Positions 1 to 11,325 of a stretch of 64,000 nt of DNA are shown one piece after another. The stretch comes from Volvox africanus (Eukaryota; Chlorophyta; Chlorophyceae; Chlamydomonadales; Volvocaceae): NCBI GenBank assembly GCA_030268105.1, contig BSDZ01000037.1:248001-312000 (forward strand), written 5' to 3'. A program made the translations under genes and the position numbers. The notes beneath the pieces were generated by a model. That model saw only the letters and a list, made by a program, of their open reading frames with translations. It was not told where the DNA came from and did not search any database. How positions within the stretch are numbered: position 1 is the stretch's first letter; the number at the start of each line of letters is the position of its first letter.

Positions 1-1205
1 ATTTGCGTAAGGAATTTCAAAGGAAATTTAACTCGGAAATGAAAAAAGATTTTAGTAAGCTTAAAGCTTTGTTGAGCCCAAGCTCTTTAGATAAAACAGC
101 TGATGCGTTAGAAAGTTATGAGAAGTTTAAAGATTTAGCATCAACGATCAGGGCCTATCCGCCACAAGTAAAAAAAGCATTAAAAGAAACATTAAAACAA
201 CCAAATCAAGATCCTAAACTGGTATTAGAAGCTTTACGGGCTAAAATATCCAAAATTACCGATAAAAAAGTAAAAACTTTTAATAATCCGGACAAGCTGA
301 AGGAATGTATAAAAACTTATACAAAATACAAGACTTTAGAAAAAGAAATAATGGAATTCTCAACACCATACAAAAATAGTTATAAACAAGATACGTTATT
401 CGGTAAACTGAAGATTTTATTTAATACGGTGGCCTTGCGTAATGACTTAGGAGGGGAAGAATCGTTCCCTTTATGGAAACTGCGTCAGGAAAAAGGACAG
501 TTAATTAATAAAAGGCTCGAGCTAGAATCTATGCTTCCTGATTTACTTCAGGCGCTTATCGAGCTTAGTAACAGCCCTGAAGAGTGGTTTGAGGCAATAA
601 AAGTTTTTTCTGAGGAATACAACGAAAAAGTTAAAAAGCTCTCTCAAAAAGTTCCTGAATTAATTGAAGCCGTCATTGGTTTACAATTTAACACAATAGA
701 TGATATGGGTGGCAAAGACAAACGACGGGGGAGAGATTACCTTTTGGAAACCATTCTTAAGGGGATAACAATTTCAGCTAAAGGTCAGCAAGTGCTGCCC
801 AACACTAAGATTGAATGTAAGCATATTGTACAAATGCTCCACATGGAGGGGATTCCCAAAAAGCAGCTGATTGAGGCTATACAAGCTTACCACGAACTTA
901 GCAGAGGTGAATTTGATAAATTAGATAGTGAAATATATACTCTACAGGAGTGGATTGAACAAAAAGAACGGGAGCTTTATCAGTCAATGCTTTCTGATTA
1001 TGAAATACAACAGGGAAAAATCCTTGCTCTACGCCACCAAACGCTAGATGATCTGAACCAAGTTATCAGTGAATTTAAAAAAAACCTCTCTTTACCGGAA
1101 AAGGGTAAAGCTAAGTTAGGGGATCGCCAATCCTTATGGCCGGCTACTCTAGAGAAAATATTCCAATTATTGCTTTCATGGGAAGATGCTCTAACCCTAC
1201 ATTAG
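1..1205 (+). pseudogene. Large coiled-coil protein gene fragment, copy 1 (cut by window edge)
   Basis: The frame is open from the window start to a stop at 1205 (400 aa visible). The protein is rich in Lys, Glu and Leu with long charged heptad-like stretches and no membrane segment, so it looks like a cytoplasmic coiled-coil protein. I do not recognise the family. The frame ends soon after the point where sequence matching the terminal copy (near 30050) is lost, so the last residues (LTLH) come from a foreign join and the protein is truncated. This copy reads DLNQV near its end, as do copies 4 and 5; copies 2 and 3 read DLNLV. The bases from 1206 to 1454 hold only a short fragment reading like the end of a hydrophobic protein, unidentified. 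Confidence 0.7.
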
Positions 1206-1454
1206 CATTGGCAGTACTTTGCGCACTTGCTTCAGCATTAAAAATGGAAGAAATAATAACAGAAAACGCGCTGCTTGTAAGAATATTCTTTTTCATATAA
1301 GCCCTTTGTTATATATCGTTGAATTGTGATTTGAACTCACTAAAACAGGTTTTACATAGCGCATCTTAAATATCAAGAATTCTTTGGCATTTCATATTAT
1401 TTGCTTTTTTATATGTGCGTTTTTGATAAAGAAAAATCAATATAGCTATAAAAT

Positions 1455-2303
1455 TCAAGCAAGCTTAAATTCGATGACCCGATTATGCCCTGACAAATCT
1501 TTGGAAATGACGATTCCGGTAAATGGGTACTCTTTTAAGATATTAATTAAGGCTTCAGATTGATTAAAACCGATTTCTAAAAATACTTTATTTTCAGTTT
1601 TTAAAAATTTATTTAATCCAGAAATTATCTTTTTATAATTAATTAAACCATTCTCCTTGGCGAAAAGCGCCATTTCTGGTTCATATAATATAGTTTCCTG
1701 TGCCATATATATTTTATTATCTGGAGAAATGTAGGGTGGATTGCTGATAATAAAATCAAACTACTTACCTAGTAAATTTGAATACCAATCACTTTTTATA
1801 AACTGAATTTGGGCAATAGTACCATGCAATTTAGCGTTTTCAGCAGCTAGCATAAGCGCTTCATCTGATATATCAGTAGCAATGATTTTAGCTTGGGGAA
1901 TAAGAGCTGCAAGCGTAACAGCTATTGCTCCGCTACTTGTCCCAAGATCTAATATTGTAACTTCTTTATCGGTAAAGTTTTTTTGATATTCTAAAACCAC
2001 CCTATCAATAATCAGTTCTGTTTCCGGTCTTGGAATCAAAACGTGTTTATTTACTATAAAATCTCTACCATAAAATTCTTTCTTCCCTACTATATAAGCT
2101 ATAGGTTCTAGTAATTTCCGGCGTTTTATATACTCATAAAAAGCTGACTCTTCTTCTTGAGAGATCGCTTCGTTATACCTGATTAACAAATCTTCCTGAG
2201 TTGTTTTTAATATGGTGGATAATAAAATCCTTGATTCTAATTGCTTCGACGTAAAACTTTCAAGTTCCAGGGCACCCCAGGCTAAAGCTTCTCTTACTAA
2301 CAT
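1455..2303 (-). pseudogene. prmC: PrmC/HemK peptide-chain release factor methyltransferase, nonsense-broken, copy 1
   Basis: The product would methylate the Gln of the GGQ motif in release factors RF1 and RF2, using S-adenosylmethionine. From the ATG at 2303 the protein has the N-terminal helical domain, the linker region IPRPETE (about residue 93), and the SAM-binding loop ILDLGTSSGAIA (about residue 118). An in-frame TAG at 1761 then interrupts it. The next codons continue in the same frame with FDFIISNPPYIS, the catalytic NPPY signature, and run to a TGA at 1455. The total is 282 codons, the normal length for PrmC. All four copies carry this stop, so it is older than the amplification. Rickettsia species have a longer HemK/TrmB fusion; no such extension is present here. 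Confidence 0.9.
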
Positions 2304-2462
2304 AATTATTTTTAACCACCTTTTTGTATTTATAATACTTTATTCATCTTTAAATGGGGTATAAAATCCTCCTCAAAATAATCTCCTTCAGCTTCATAGC
2401 CATTTTTTAAGTAAAACTTTACTGCTGTAACACGTGCATGGCAGTAAAGGTTTTTAAAACCA

Positions 2463-3542
2463 TCAGGACTTCCGCAACAGAGATATTAATGTTAATTTAG
2501 TTAGTAGTTTAAGAAAATTAGTTATAAAATGAAATGATTACAAGAATAGAATACTGTCAGTTTTTATTATCAAGCCAGACAAATTACACGATTACAAATT
2601 TTGCCGATCACGTAGAAGGTTTAAGCGATGATGAGGTAAGAAGATATTTAGTAAATGCTAAATTATCACCAAGGTTGATATGGGAGCATGCTAAAGGTGA
2701 GATTATCTTTAGTCCTAACGGTAAACTGCTATTTGACGATAGTGTATTGGATAAAAGCTATTCAAATAATATTGAGGAAGTAAGGTATCAATACAGTGGT
2801 AATGCCAAGGGAGTCATAAAAGGTATAGGAGTTGTAAGATGTGTTTATGTTAATCCTGAAGAGAATAAGTTCTGGGTAGTAGATTATAGAATATTCAACC
2901 CCGATAAAGATGGTTTAACTAAAATCGAGCATGTTAAAGAAATGCTGCGTAATGCTTATCACAGTAAAAAGGTTGCATTTAGCACAGTACTTATGGACAG
3001 TTGGTACGCAACGATCTCAATTCTACTTCAAATAGAATCTATCTGTAAATACTATTATTGTCCCATAAAGAGCAATCGATTAGATGATAGTAAGGGAGTT
3101 AGGAACTACTGTAGAGTTGATTCTTTAGATTGGAGTACTGATGATATTAGCAATGGGAAGGTTATAAAGATTCATAAATTTCCTAAGGATCATAAAGTGA
3201 AATTATTCAGGGTAACTGTTTCTACTAACAGAACTGACTATGTCATAACAAATGACATGGATCAAGATTCGCTTGAAGCTGTACAAGAAGAGTATGGGTT
3301 CAGGTGGAAAGTTGAGGAATTTCATCGTGAAGTCAAACAAGTTACGGGTATCGAAAAATGCCAATGTAGAATAGGAAGGATACAGAGAAATCATATAGCC
3401 TGCGCTATCATGGTCTGGAATTGTCTAAAAAAAGTTGCAAATGCTGCTTCTACTACTGTTTATCAAGTGAAAAGCGGGTTATTGCGAAATTATTTGATAC
3501 GGGAATTGAGGAGCCCTAATTTGCCTTTTGCGTAAGTCCTGA
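2463..3542 (+). mobile_element. IS4/IS701-type insertion sequence, copy 1
   Basis: The element is 1080 bp. Its ends are inverted repeats: TCAGGACTTCCGCAA on the left and the complement of TCAGGACTTACGCAA on the right (14 of 15 matching, first 9 perfect). It is flanked by CCA at 2460-2462 and 3543-3545, a 3-bp target duplication inside the GNAT gene. It carries a single transposase gene. The copies in units 2 and 3 are 1083 bp because this one lacks one codon. Confidence 0.88.
2534..3535 (+). CDS. DDE transposase of the IS, copy 1
   Basis: A 333-aa protein that would cut and join the IS ends using a DDE catalytic triad. Candidate catalytic acids are in FDDSVLDKSY (about residue 67), LMDSWYAT (about residue 155) and RWKVEEFHREVKQVTG (about residue 261). 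The last motif, followed by CQCRIGRIQRNH, is typical of the IS4/IS701 superfamily. The ATG follows an AT-rich leader with TATAAAATGAA just upstream. This copy lacks one residue (one Val codon) at about residue 183 compared with copies 2 and 3, and otherwise is open. In a eukaryotic nucleus it is presumably not expressed. Confidence 0.88.
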   Translation: MITRIEYCQFLLSSQTNYTITNFADHVEGLSDDEVRRYLVNAKLSPRLIWEHAKGEIIFSPNGKLLFDDSVLDKSYSNNIEEVRYQYSGNAKGVIKGIGVVRCVYVNPEENKFWVVDYRIFNPDKDGLTKIEHVKEMLRNAYHSKKVAFSTVLMDSWYATISILLQIESICKYYYCPIKSNRLDDSKGVRNYCRVDSLDWSTDDISNGKVIKIHKFPKDHKVKLFRVTVSTNRTDYVITNDMDQDSLEAVQEEYGFRWKVEEFHREVKQVTGIEKCQCRIGRIQRNHIACAIMVWNCLKKVANAASTTVYQVKSGLLRNYLIRELRSPNLPFA

Positions 3543-3917
3543 CCATTCTTCTTTGCTACATCTTCACAAAAGATCATCATTCTTGAACCAATTCCCTTAT
3601 TGGTCAAATTTTCTTTGACTACAACGCGCTGCATTTTACAGATTTGGCCTTTCGGTACTTATACAGCAGTAGCAATTAATTCTAAACCATTAAGGCCAAT
3701 AACTTGAATATGCTCTTTTTCTGCTAATAATTCAGATTCAGAAAAACTCAAACCTAAAGGTTTACGCAAAATGCGTTCCCTTTAAGCAATTGCCTTTTTA
3801 TATTCAGAACTGCCATATTCTATAATTTTAAAGTTAATCTCTAAAAGCATAATAAATTTACCTAATAAAACAGTTTTTATCAGTTTAATATTAATCGTAA
3901 CAGCATGGTAAATGGTT

Positions 3918-4103
3918 CTAATAATCAACTTTGAAAAAATACAATCCTTCGGCAGGAGCAGTAGGAGCTCCATTTGATCTATCTTTCTGCTCCAGTATTT
4001 CTTTTATTTTTTCCGGTGGCCAAATACCCTTTCCTACCTGCAGCAGATTACTGATTATATTCCGTACCATATGGTGAAGAAATGAAATATCAGAAACATA
4101 AAT
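3918..4103 (-). pseudogene. truA: TruA C-terminal fragment, copy 1
   Basis: This is the 3' part of the gene for tRNA pseudouridine synthase TruA, which makes pseudouridine at positions 38-40 of the tRNA anticodon arm. The frame reads [17 protein letters not shown] and [15 protein letters not shown], hallmarks of the TruA C-terminus, ending at a TAG at 3918. Only about 60 codons remain. The upstream end is the junction at 4103/4104, and the catalytic Asp domain is absent. Confidence 0.88.
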
Positions 4104-4111
4104 AAGGAGAT
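4096..4111. other. Deletion/duplication junction truA to coiled-coil gene, unit 1/2
   Basis: The truA fragment (minus strand) runs up to about 4103. The coiled-coil segment begins at 4104 with AAGGAGATAGAG. In unit 3 the same truA sequence continues past this point (12970 onward), and at 16081 and 28437 the AAGGAGATAGAG segment has different left flanks. The join therefore removes a 3.1-kb block. I see at most one base of shared sequence at the join, which fits end joining. Confidence 0.85.
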
Positions 4112-5636
4112 AGAGTCAGCAGAATCAGAGTTGTTGCAATATCAAGAATTGCAACAACAAACTAATCCTTATGAAAGTTTATGCGAGAAGATAAAAGAAT
4201 TAGAACAAGAGCTTAGTGAATTAGATAAATCAAAAGCCGAATTAGAAATTTATCGAGTAGAATTAGGACAACAGTTACGAAATTTTTATTTACTAAAATC
4301 TGACGAACAACAAAAAATATTTAGTTTAATTCAACAGGCATATAAATCAAGAAGCGATATATTGCAAGCAATTCCTACCTCTGATACCGCAAGAGTTAAT
4401 GAAGGAGTAAAGAAGTATAGTGAGATAATTAATTTGCGTAAGGAATTTCAAAGGAAATTTAACTCGGAAATGAAAAAAGATTTTAGTAAGCTTAAAGCTT
4501 TGTTGAGCCCAAGCTCTTTAGATAAAACAGCTGATGCGTTAGAAAGTTATGAGAAGTTTAAAGATTTAGCATCAACGATCAGGGCCTATCCGCCACAAGT
4601 AAAAAAAGCATTAAAAGAAACATTAAAACAACCAAATCAAGATCCTAAACTGGTATTAGAAGCTTTACGGGCTAAAATATCCAAAATTACCGATAAAAAA
4701 GTAAAAACTTTTAATAATCCGGACAAGCTGAAGGAATGTATAAAAACTTATACAAAATACAAGACTTTAGAAAAAGAAATAATGGAATTCTCAACACCAT
4801 ACAAAAATAGTTATAAACAAGATACGTTATTCGGTAAACTGAAGATTTTATTTAATACGGTGGCCTTGCGTAATGACTTAGGAGGGGAAGAATCGTTCCC
4901 TTTATGGAAACTGCGTCAGGAAAAAGGACAGTTAATTAATAAAAGGCTCGAGCTAGAATCTATGCTTCCTGATTTACTTCAGGCGCTTATCGAGCTTAGT
5001 AACAGCCCTGAAGAGTGGTTTGAGGCAATAAAAGTTTTTTCTGAGGAATACAACGAAAAAGTTAAAAAGCTCTCTCAAAAAGTTCCTGAATTAATTGAAG
5101 CCGTCATTGGTTTACAATTTAACACAATAGATGATATGGGTGGCAAAGACAAACGACGGGGGAGAGATTACCTTTTGGAAACCATTCTTAAGGGGATAAC
5201 AATTTCAGCTAAAGGTCAGCAAGTGCTGCCCAACACTAAGATTGAATGTAAGCATATTGTACAAATGCTCCACATGGAGGGGATTCCCAAAAAGCAGCTG
5301 ATTGAGGCTATACAAGCTTACCACGAACTTAGCAGAGGTGAATTTGATAAATTAGATAGTGAAATATATACTCTACAGGAGTGGATTGAACAAAAAGAAC
5401 GGGAGCTTTATCAGTCAATGCTTTCTGATTATGAAATACAACAGGGAAAAATCCTTGCTCTACGCCACCAAACGCTAGATGATCTGAACCTAGTTATCAG
5501 TGAATTTAAAAAAAACCTCTCTTTACCGGAAAAGGGTAAAGCTAAGTTAGGGGATCGCCAATCCTTATGGCCGGCTACTCTAGAGAAAATATTCCAATTA
5601 TTGCTTTCATGGGAAGATGCTCTAACCCTACATTAG
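4104..5636 (+). pseudogene. Large coiled-coil protein gene fragment, copy 2
   Basis: The frame is open from the junction at 4104 (reading [19 protein letters not shown]) to a stop at 5636, about 510 codons. It is a charged coiled-coil protein of unknown function. The start is not native: in the long units the same sequence is preceded by more coiled-coil coding sequence. It differs from copy 1 by DLNLV instead of DLNQV. The bases from 5637 to 5885 repeat the short unidentified fragment described at 1206-1454. Confidence 0.7.
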
Positions 5637-5885
5637 CATTGGCAGTACTTTGCGCACTTGCTTCAGCATTAAAAATGGAAGAAATAATAACAGAAAACGC
5701 GCTGCTTGTAAGAATATTCTTTTTCATATAAGCCCTTTGTTATATATCGTTGAATTGTGATTTGAACTCACTAAAACAGGTTTTACATAGCGCATCTTAA
5801 ATATCAAGAATTCTTTGGCATTTCATATTATTTGCTTTTTTATATGTGCGTTTTTGATAAAGAAAAATCAATATAGCTATAAAAT

Positions 5886-6733
5886 TCAAGCAAGCTTAAA
5901 TTCGATGACCCGATTATGCCCTGACAAATCTTTGGAAATGACGATTCCGGTAAATGGGTACTCTTTTAAGATATTAATTAAGGCTTCAGATTGATTAAAA
6001 CCGATTTCTAAAAATACTTATTTTCAGTTTTTAAAAATTTATTTAATCCAGAAATTATCTTTTTATAATTAATTAAACCATTCTCCTTGGCGAAAAGCGC
6101 CATTTCTGGTTCATATAATATAGTTTCCTGTGCCATATATATTTTATTATCTGGAGAAATGTAGGGTGGATTGCTGATAATAAAATCAAACTACTTACCT
6201 AGTAAATTTGAATACCAATCACTTTTTATAAACTGAATTTGGGCAATAGTACCATGCAATTTAGCGTTTTCAGCAGCTAGCATAAGCGCTTCATCTGATA
6301 TATCAGTAGCAATGATTTTAGCTTGGGGAATAAGAGCTGCAAGCGTAACAGCTATTGCTCCGCTACTTGTCCCAAGATCTAATATTGTAACTTCTTTATC
6401 GGTAAAGTTTTTTTGATATTCTAAAACCACCCTATCAATAATCAGTTCTGTTTCCGGTCTTGGAATCAAAACGTGTTTATTTACTATAAAATCTCTACCA
6501 TAAAATTCTTTCTTCCCTACTATATAAGCTATAGGTTCTAGTAATTTCCGGCGTTTTATATACTCATAAAAAGCTGACTCTTCTTCTTGAGAGATCGCTT
6601 CGTTATACCTGATTAACAAATCTTCCTGAGTTGTTTTTAATATGGTGGATAATAAAATCCTTGATTCTAATTGCTTCGACGTAAAACTTTCAAGTTCCAG
6701 GGCACCCCAGGCTAAAGCTTCTCTTACTAACAT
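5886..6733 (-). pseudogene. prmC: PrmC, copy 2, nonsense plus frameshift
   Basis: Same gene as at 1455-2303, with the same in-frame TAG just before the NPPY motif (at 6191). In addition one T is missing in the run near 6018 (AAAATACTTATT against AAAATACTTTATT in copies 1 and 4), which shifts the frame in the C-terminal part. Copy 3 shares this deletion. Confidence 0.9.
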
Positions 6734-6892
6734 AATTATTTTTAACCACCTTTTTGTATTTATAATACTTTATTCATCTTTAAATGGGGTATAAAATCCT
6801 CCTCAAAATAATCTCCTTCAGCTTCATAGCCATTTTTTAAGTAAAACTTTACTGCTGTAACACGTGCATGGCAGTAAAGGTTTTTAAAACCA

Positions 6893-7975
6893 TCAGGACT
6901 TCCGCAACAGAGATATTAATGTTAATTTAGTTAGTAGTTTAAGAAAATTAGTTATAAAATGAAATGATTACAAGAATAGAATACTGTCAGTATTTATTAT
7001 CAAGCCAGACAAATTACACGATTACAAATTTTGCCGATCACGTAGAAGGTTTAAGCGATGATGAGGTAAGAAGATATTTAGTAAATGCTAAATTATCACC
7101 AAGGTTGATATGGGAGCATGCTAAAGGTGAGATTATCTTTAGTCCTAACGGTAAACTGCTATTTGACGATAGTGTATTGGATAAAAGCTATTCAAATAAT
7201 ATTGAGGAAGTAAGGTATCAATACAGTGGTAATGCCAAGGGAGTCATAAAAGGTATAGGAGTTGTAAGATGTGTTTATGTTAATCCTGAAGAGAATAAGT
7301 TCTGGGTAGTAGATTATAGAATATTCAACCCCGATAAAGATGGTTTAACTAAAATCGAGCATGTTAAAGAAATGCTGCGTAATGCTTATCACAGTAAAAA
7401 GGTTGCATTTAGCACAGTACTTATGGACAGTTGGTACGCAACGATCTCAATTCTACTTCAAATAGAATCTATCTGTAAATACTATTATTGTCCCATAAAG
7501 AGCAATCGATTAGTAGATGATAGTAAGGGAGTTAGGAACTACTGTAGAGTTGATTCTTTAGATTGGAGTACTGATGATATTAGCAATGGGAAGGTTATAA
7601 AGATTCATAAATTTCCTAAGGATCATAAAGTGAAATTATTCAGGGTAACTGTTTCTACTAACAGAACTGACTATGTCATAACAAATGACATGGATCAAGA
7701 TTCGCTTGAAGCTGTACAAGAAGAGTATGGGTTCAGGTGGAAAGTTGAGGAATTTCATCGTGAAGTCAAACAAGTTACGGGTATCGAAAAATGCCAATGT
7801 AGAATAGGAAGGATACAGAGAAATCATATAGCCTGCGCTATCATGGTCTGGAATTGTCTAAAAAAAGTTGCAAATGCTGCTTCTACTACTGTTTATCAAG
7901 TGAAAAGCGGGTTATTGCGAAATTATTTGATACGGGAATTGAGGAGCCCTAATTTGCCTTTTGCGTAAGTCCTGA
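6893..7975 (+). mobile_element. IS4/IS701-type insertion sequence, copy 2
   Basis: A 1083-bp element with the same TCAGGACTT terminal repeats and CCA duplications as copy 1. Its identical location in the GNAT gene shows it was amplified with the unit, not inserted again. Confidence 0.88.
6964..7968 (+). CDS. DDE transposase of the IS, copy 2
   Basis: A 334-aa open frame with the same catalytic motifs as copy 1 (FDDSVLDKSY, LMDSWYAT, WKVEEFHREVKQ). Residue 10 is Tyr here and in copy 4, Phe in copies 1 and 3. It is full length, including the Val codon missing in copy 1. Confidence 0.88.
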   Translation: MITRIEYCQYLLSSQTNYTITNFADHVEGLSDDEVRRYLVNAKLSPRLIWEHAKGEIIFSPNGKLLFDDSVLDKSYSNNIEEVRYQYSGNAKGVIKGIGVVRCVYVNPEENKFWVVDYRIFNPDKDGLTKIEHVKEMLRNAYHSKKVAFSTVLMDSWYATISILLQIESICKYYYCPIKSNRLVDDSKGVRNYCRVDSLDWSTDDISNGKVIKIHKFPKDHKVKLFRVTVSTNRTDYVITNDMDQDSLEAVQEEYGFRWKVEEFHREVKQVTGIEKCQCRIGRIQRNHIACAIMVWNCLKKVANAASTTVYQVKSGLLRNYLIRELRSPNLPFA

Positions 7976-8350
7976 CCATTCTTCTTTGCTACATCTTCAC
8001 AAAAGATCATCATTCTTGAACCAATTCCCTTATTGGTCAAATTTTCTTTGACTACAACGCGCTGCATTTTACAGATTTGGCCTTTCGGTACTTATACAGC
8101 AGTAGCAATTAATTCTAAACCATTTAGGCCAATAACTTGAATATGCTCTTTTTCTGCTAATAATTCAGATTCAGAAAAACTCAAACCTAAAGGTTTACGC
8201 AAAATGCGTTCCCTTTAAGCAATTGCCTTTTTATATTCAGAACTGCCATATTCTATAATTTTAAAGTTAATCTCTTAAAGCATAATAAATTTACCTAATA
8301 AAACAGTTTTTATCAGTTTAATAATAATCGTAACAGCATGGTAAATGGTT

Positions 8351-8536
8351 CTAATAATCAACTTTGAAAAAATACAATCCTTCGGCAGGAGCAGTAGGAG
8401 CTCCATTTGATCTATCTTTCTGCTCCAGTATTTCTTTTATTTTTTCCGGTGGCCAAATACCCTTTCCTACCTGCAGCAGATTACTGATTATATTCCGTAC
8501 CATATGGTGAAGAAATGAAATATCAGAAACATAAAT
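8351..8536 (-). pseudogene. truA: TruA C-terminal fragment, copy 2
   Basis: Same truncated TruA C-terminus as at 3918-4103, ending at the same junction (8536/8537). Confidence 0.88.
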
Positions 8537-8544
8537 AAGGAGAT
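8529..8544. other. Deletion/duplication junction, unit 2/3
   Basis: This is the same join as at 4103/4104, base for base (truA sequence to 8536, AAGGAGATAGAG from 8537). An identical breakpoint in two successive units means the deletion happened once and was then copied with the unit. Confidence 0.85.
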
Positions 8545-10069
8545 AGAGTCAGCAGAATCAGAGTTGTTGCAATATCAAGAATTGCAACAACAAACTAATC
8601 CTTATGAAAGTTTATGCGAGAAGATAAAAGAATTAGAACAAGAGCTTAGTGAATTAGATAAATCAAAAGCCGAATTAGAAATTTATCGAGTAGAATTAGG
8701 ACAACAGTTACGAAATTTTTATTTACTAAAATCTGACGAACAACAAAAAATATTTAGTTTAATTCAACAGGCATATAAATCAAGAAGCGATATATTGCAA
8801 GCAATTCCTACCTCTGATACCGCAAGAGTTAATGAAGGAGTAAAGAAGTATAGTGAGATAATTAATTTGCGTAAGGAATTTCAAAGGAAATTTAACTCGG
8901 AAATGAAAAAAGATTTTAGTAAGCTTAAAGCTTTGTTGAGCCCAAGCTCTTTAGATAAAACAGCTGATGCGTTAGAAAGTTATGAGAAGTTTAAAGATTT
9001 AGCATCAACGATCAGGGCCTATCCGCCACAAGTAAAAAAAGCATTAAAAGAAACATTAAAACAACCAAATCAAGATCCTAAACTGGTATTAGAAGCTTTA
9101 CGGGCTAAAATATCCAAAATTACCGATAAAAAAGTAAAAACTTTTAATAATCCGGACAAGCTGAAGGAATGTATAAAAACTTATACAAAATACAAGACTT
9201 TAGAAAAAGAAATAATGGAATTCTCAACACCATACAAAAATAGTTATAAACAAGATACGTTATTCGGTAAACTGAAGATTTTATTTAATACGGTGGCCTT
9301 GCGTAATGACTTAGGAGGGGAAGAATCGTTCCCTTTATGGAAACTGCGTCAGGAAAAAGGACAGTTAATTAATAAAAGGCTCGAGCTAGAATCTATGCTT
9401 CCTGATTTACTTCAGGCGCTTATCGAGCTTAGTAACAGCCCTGAAGAGTGGTTTGAGGCAATAAAAGTTTTTTCTGAGGAATACAACGAAAAAGTTAAAA
9501 AGCTCTCTCAAAAAGTTCCTGAATTAATTGAAGCCGTCATTGGTTTACAATTTAACACAATAGATGATATGGGTGGCAAAGACAAACGACGGGGGAGAGA
9601 TTACCTTTTGGAAACCATTCTTAAGGGGATAACAATTTCAGCTAAAGGTCAGCAAGTGCTGCCCAACACTAAGATTGAATGTAAGCATATTGTACAAATG
9701 CTCCACATGGAGGGGATTCCCAAAAAGCAGCTGATTGAGGCTATACAAGCTTACCACGAACTTAGCAGAGGTGAATTTGATAAATTAGATAGTGAAATAT
9801 ATACTCTACAGGAGTGGATTGAACAAAAAGAACGGGAGCTTTATCAGTCAATGCTTTCTGATTTTGAAATACAACAGGGAAAAATCCTTGCTCTACGCCA
9901 CCAAACGCTAGATGATCTGAACCTAGTTATCAGTGAATTTAAAAAAAACCTCTCTTTACCGGAAAAGGGTAAAGCTAAGTTAGGGGATCGCCAATCCTTA
10001 TGGCCGGCTACTCTAGAGAAAATATTCCAATTATTGCTTTCATGGGAAGATGCTCTAACCCTACATTAG
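8537..10069 (+). pseudogene. Large coiled-coil protein gene fragment, copy 3
   Basis: Open from the junction to a stop at 10069. It shares DLNLV with copy 2 and has one private change (SDFEIQ where the others read SDYEIQ). The bases from 10070 to 10318 repeat the unidentified fragment seen at 1206-1454. Confidence 0.7.
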
Positions 10070-10318
10070 CATTGGCAGTACTTTGCGCACTTGCTTCAGC
10101 ATTAAAAATGGAAGAAATAATAACAGAAAACGCGCTGCTTGTAAGAATATTCTTTTTCATATAAGCCCTTTGTTATATATCGTTGAATTGTGATTTGAAC
10201 TCACTAAAACAGGTTTTACATAGCGCATCTTAAATATCAAGAATTCTTTGGCATTTCATATTATTTGCTTTTTTATATGTGCGTTTTTGATAAAGAAAAA
10301 TCAATATAGCTATAAAAT

Positions 10319-11166
10319 TCAAGCAAGCTTAAATTCGATGACCCGATTATGCCCTGACAAATCTTTGGAAATGACGATTCCGGTAAATGGGTACTCTTTT
10401 AAGATATTAATTAAGGCTTCAGATTGATTAAAACCGATTTCTAAAAATACTTATTTTCAGTTTTTAAAAATTTATTTAATCCAGAAATTATCTTTTTATA
10501 ATTAATTAAACCATTCTCCTTGGCGAAAAGCGCCATTTCTGGTTCATATAATATAGTTTCCTGTGCCATATATATTTTATTATCTGGAGAAATGTAGGGT
10601 GGATTGCTGATAATAAAATCAAACTACTTACCTAGTAAATTTGAATACCAATCACTTTTTATAAACTGAATTTGGGCAATAGTACCATGCAATTTAGCGT
10701 TTTCAGCAGCTAGCATAAGCGCTTCATCTGATATATCAGTAGCAATGATTTTAGCTTGGGGAATAAGAGCTGCAAGCGTAACAGCTATTGCTCCGCTACT
10801 TGTCCCAAGATCTAATATTGTAACTTCTTTATCGGTAAAGTTTTTTTGATATTCTAAAACCACCCTATCAATAATCAGTTCTGTTTCCGGTCTTGGAATC
10901 AAAACGTGTTTATTTACTATAAAATCTCTACCATAAAATTCTTTCTTCCCTACTATATAAGCTATAGGTTCTAGTAATTTCCGGCGTTTTATATACTCAT
11001 AAAAAGCTGACTCTTCTTCTTGAGAGATCGCTTCGTTATACCTGATTAACAAATCTTCCTGAGTTGTTTTTAATATGGTGGATAATAAAATCCTTGATTC
11101 TAATTGCTTCGACGTAAAACTTTCAAGTTCCAGGGCACCCCAGGCTAAAGCTTCTCTTACTAACAT
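10319..11166 (-). pseudogene. prmC: PrmC, copy 3, nonsense plus frameshift
   Basis: It has the shared TAG before the NPPY motif (at 10624) and the one-base deletion also found in copy 2. Confidence 0.9.
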
Positions 11167-11325
11167 AATTATTTTTAACCACCTTTTTGTATTTATAATA
11201 CTTTATTCATCTTTAAATGGGGTATAAAATCCTCCTCAAAATAATCTCCTTCAGCTTCATAGCCATTTTTTAAGTAAAACTTTACTGCTGTAACACGTGC
11301 ATGGCAGTAAAGGTTTTTAAAACCA

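Larger units (their letters stand above)
2330..3850 (-). pseudogene. GNAT family N-acetyltransferase, split by an IS, copy 1
   Basis: The N-terminal part starts at an ATG at 3850 (MLLEINFKIIEYGSSEYK) and includes a reading ILRKPLGLSF and the acetyl-CoA loop region VVVKENLTNKGIGSRMM. The C-terminal part (2462 down to a TAA at 2330) reads CHARVTAVKFYLKNGYEAEG, typical of the GNAT C-terminal strand-helix. Together they make about 145 residues, matching small ElaA/YitH-like acetyltransferases. The substrate is unknown. The IS at 2463-3542 separates the halves, and removing it with one copy of the CCA duplication restores the frame. Two in-frame stops also occur: one before the RILRKPLG segment (absent in copy 4) and one just before VPKGQICKMQ (in all copies). 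Confidence 0.8.
6760..8283 (-). pseudogene. GNAT acetyltransferase split by IS, copy 2
   Basis: Same arrangement as copy 1: the C-terminal part lies at 6760-6892, the IS at 6893-7975, and the N-terminal part from 7979 to the ATG at 8283. An extra stop arises at the third codon (ATG CTT TAA), shared with copies 3 and 4 but not copy 1. Confidence 0.8.

Noticed and set aside
3203..3394. A 63-codon minus-strand frame repeated within every IS copy
   Set aside because: It is antisense to the transposase. Its repetition simply follows the repeated IS.
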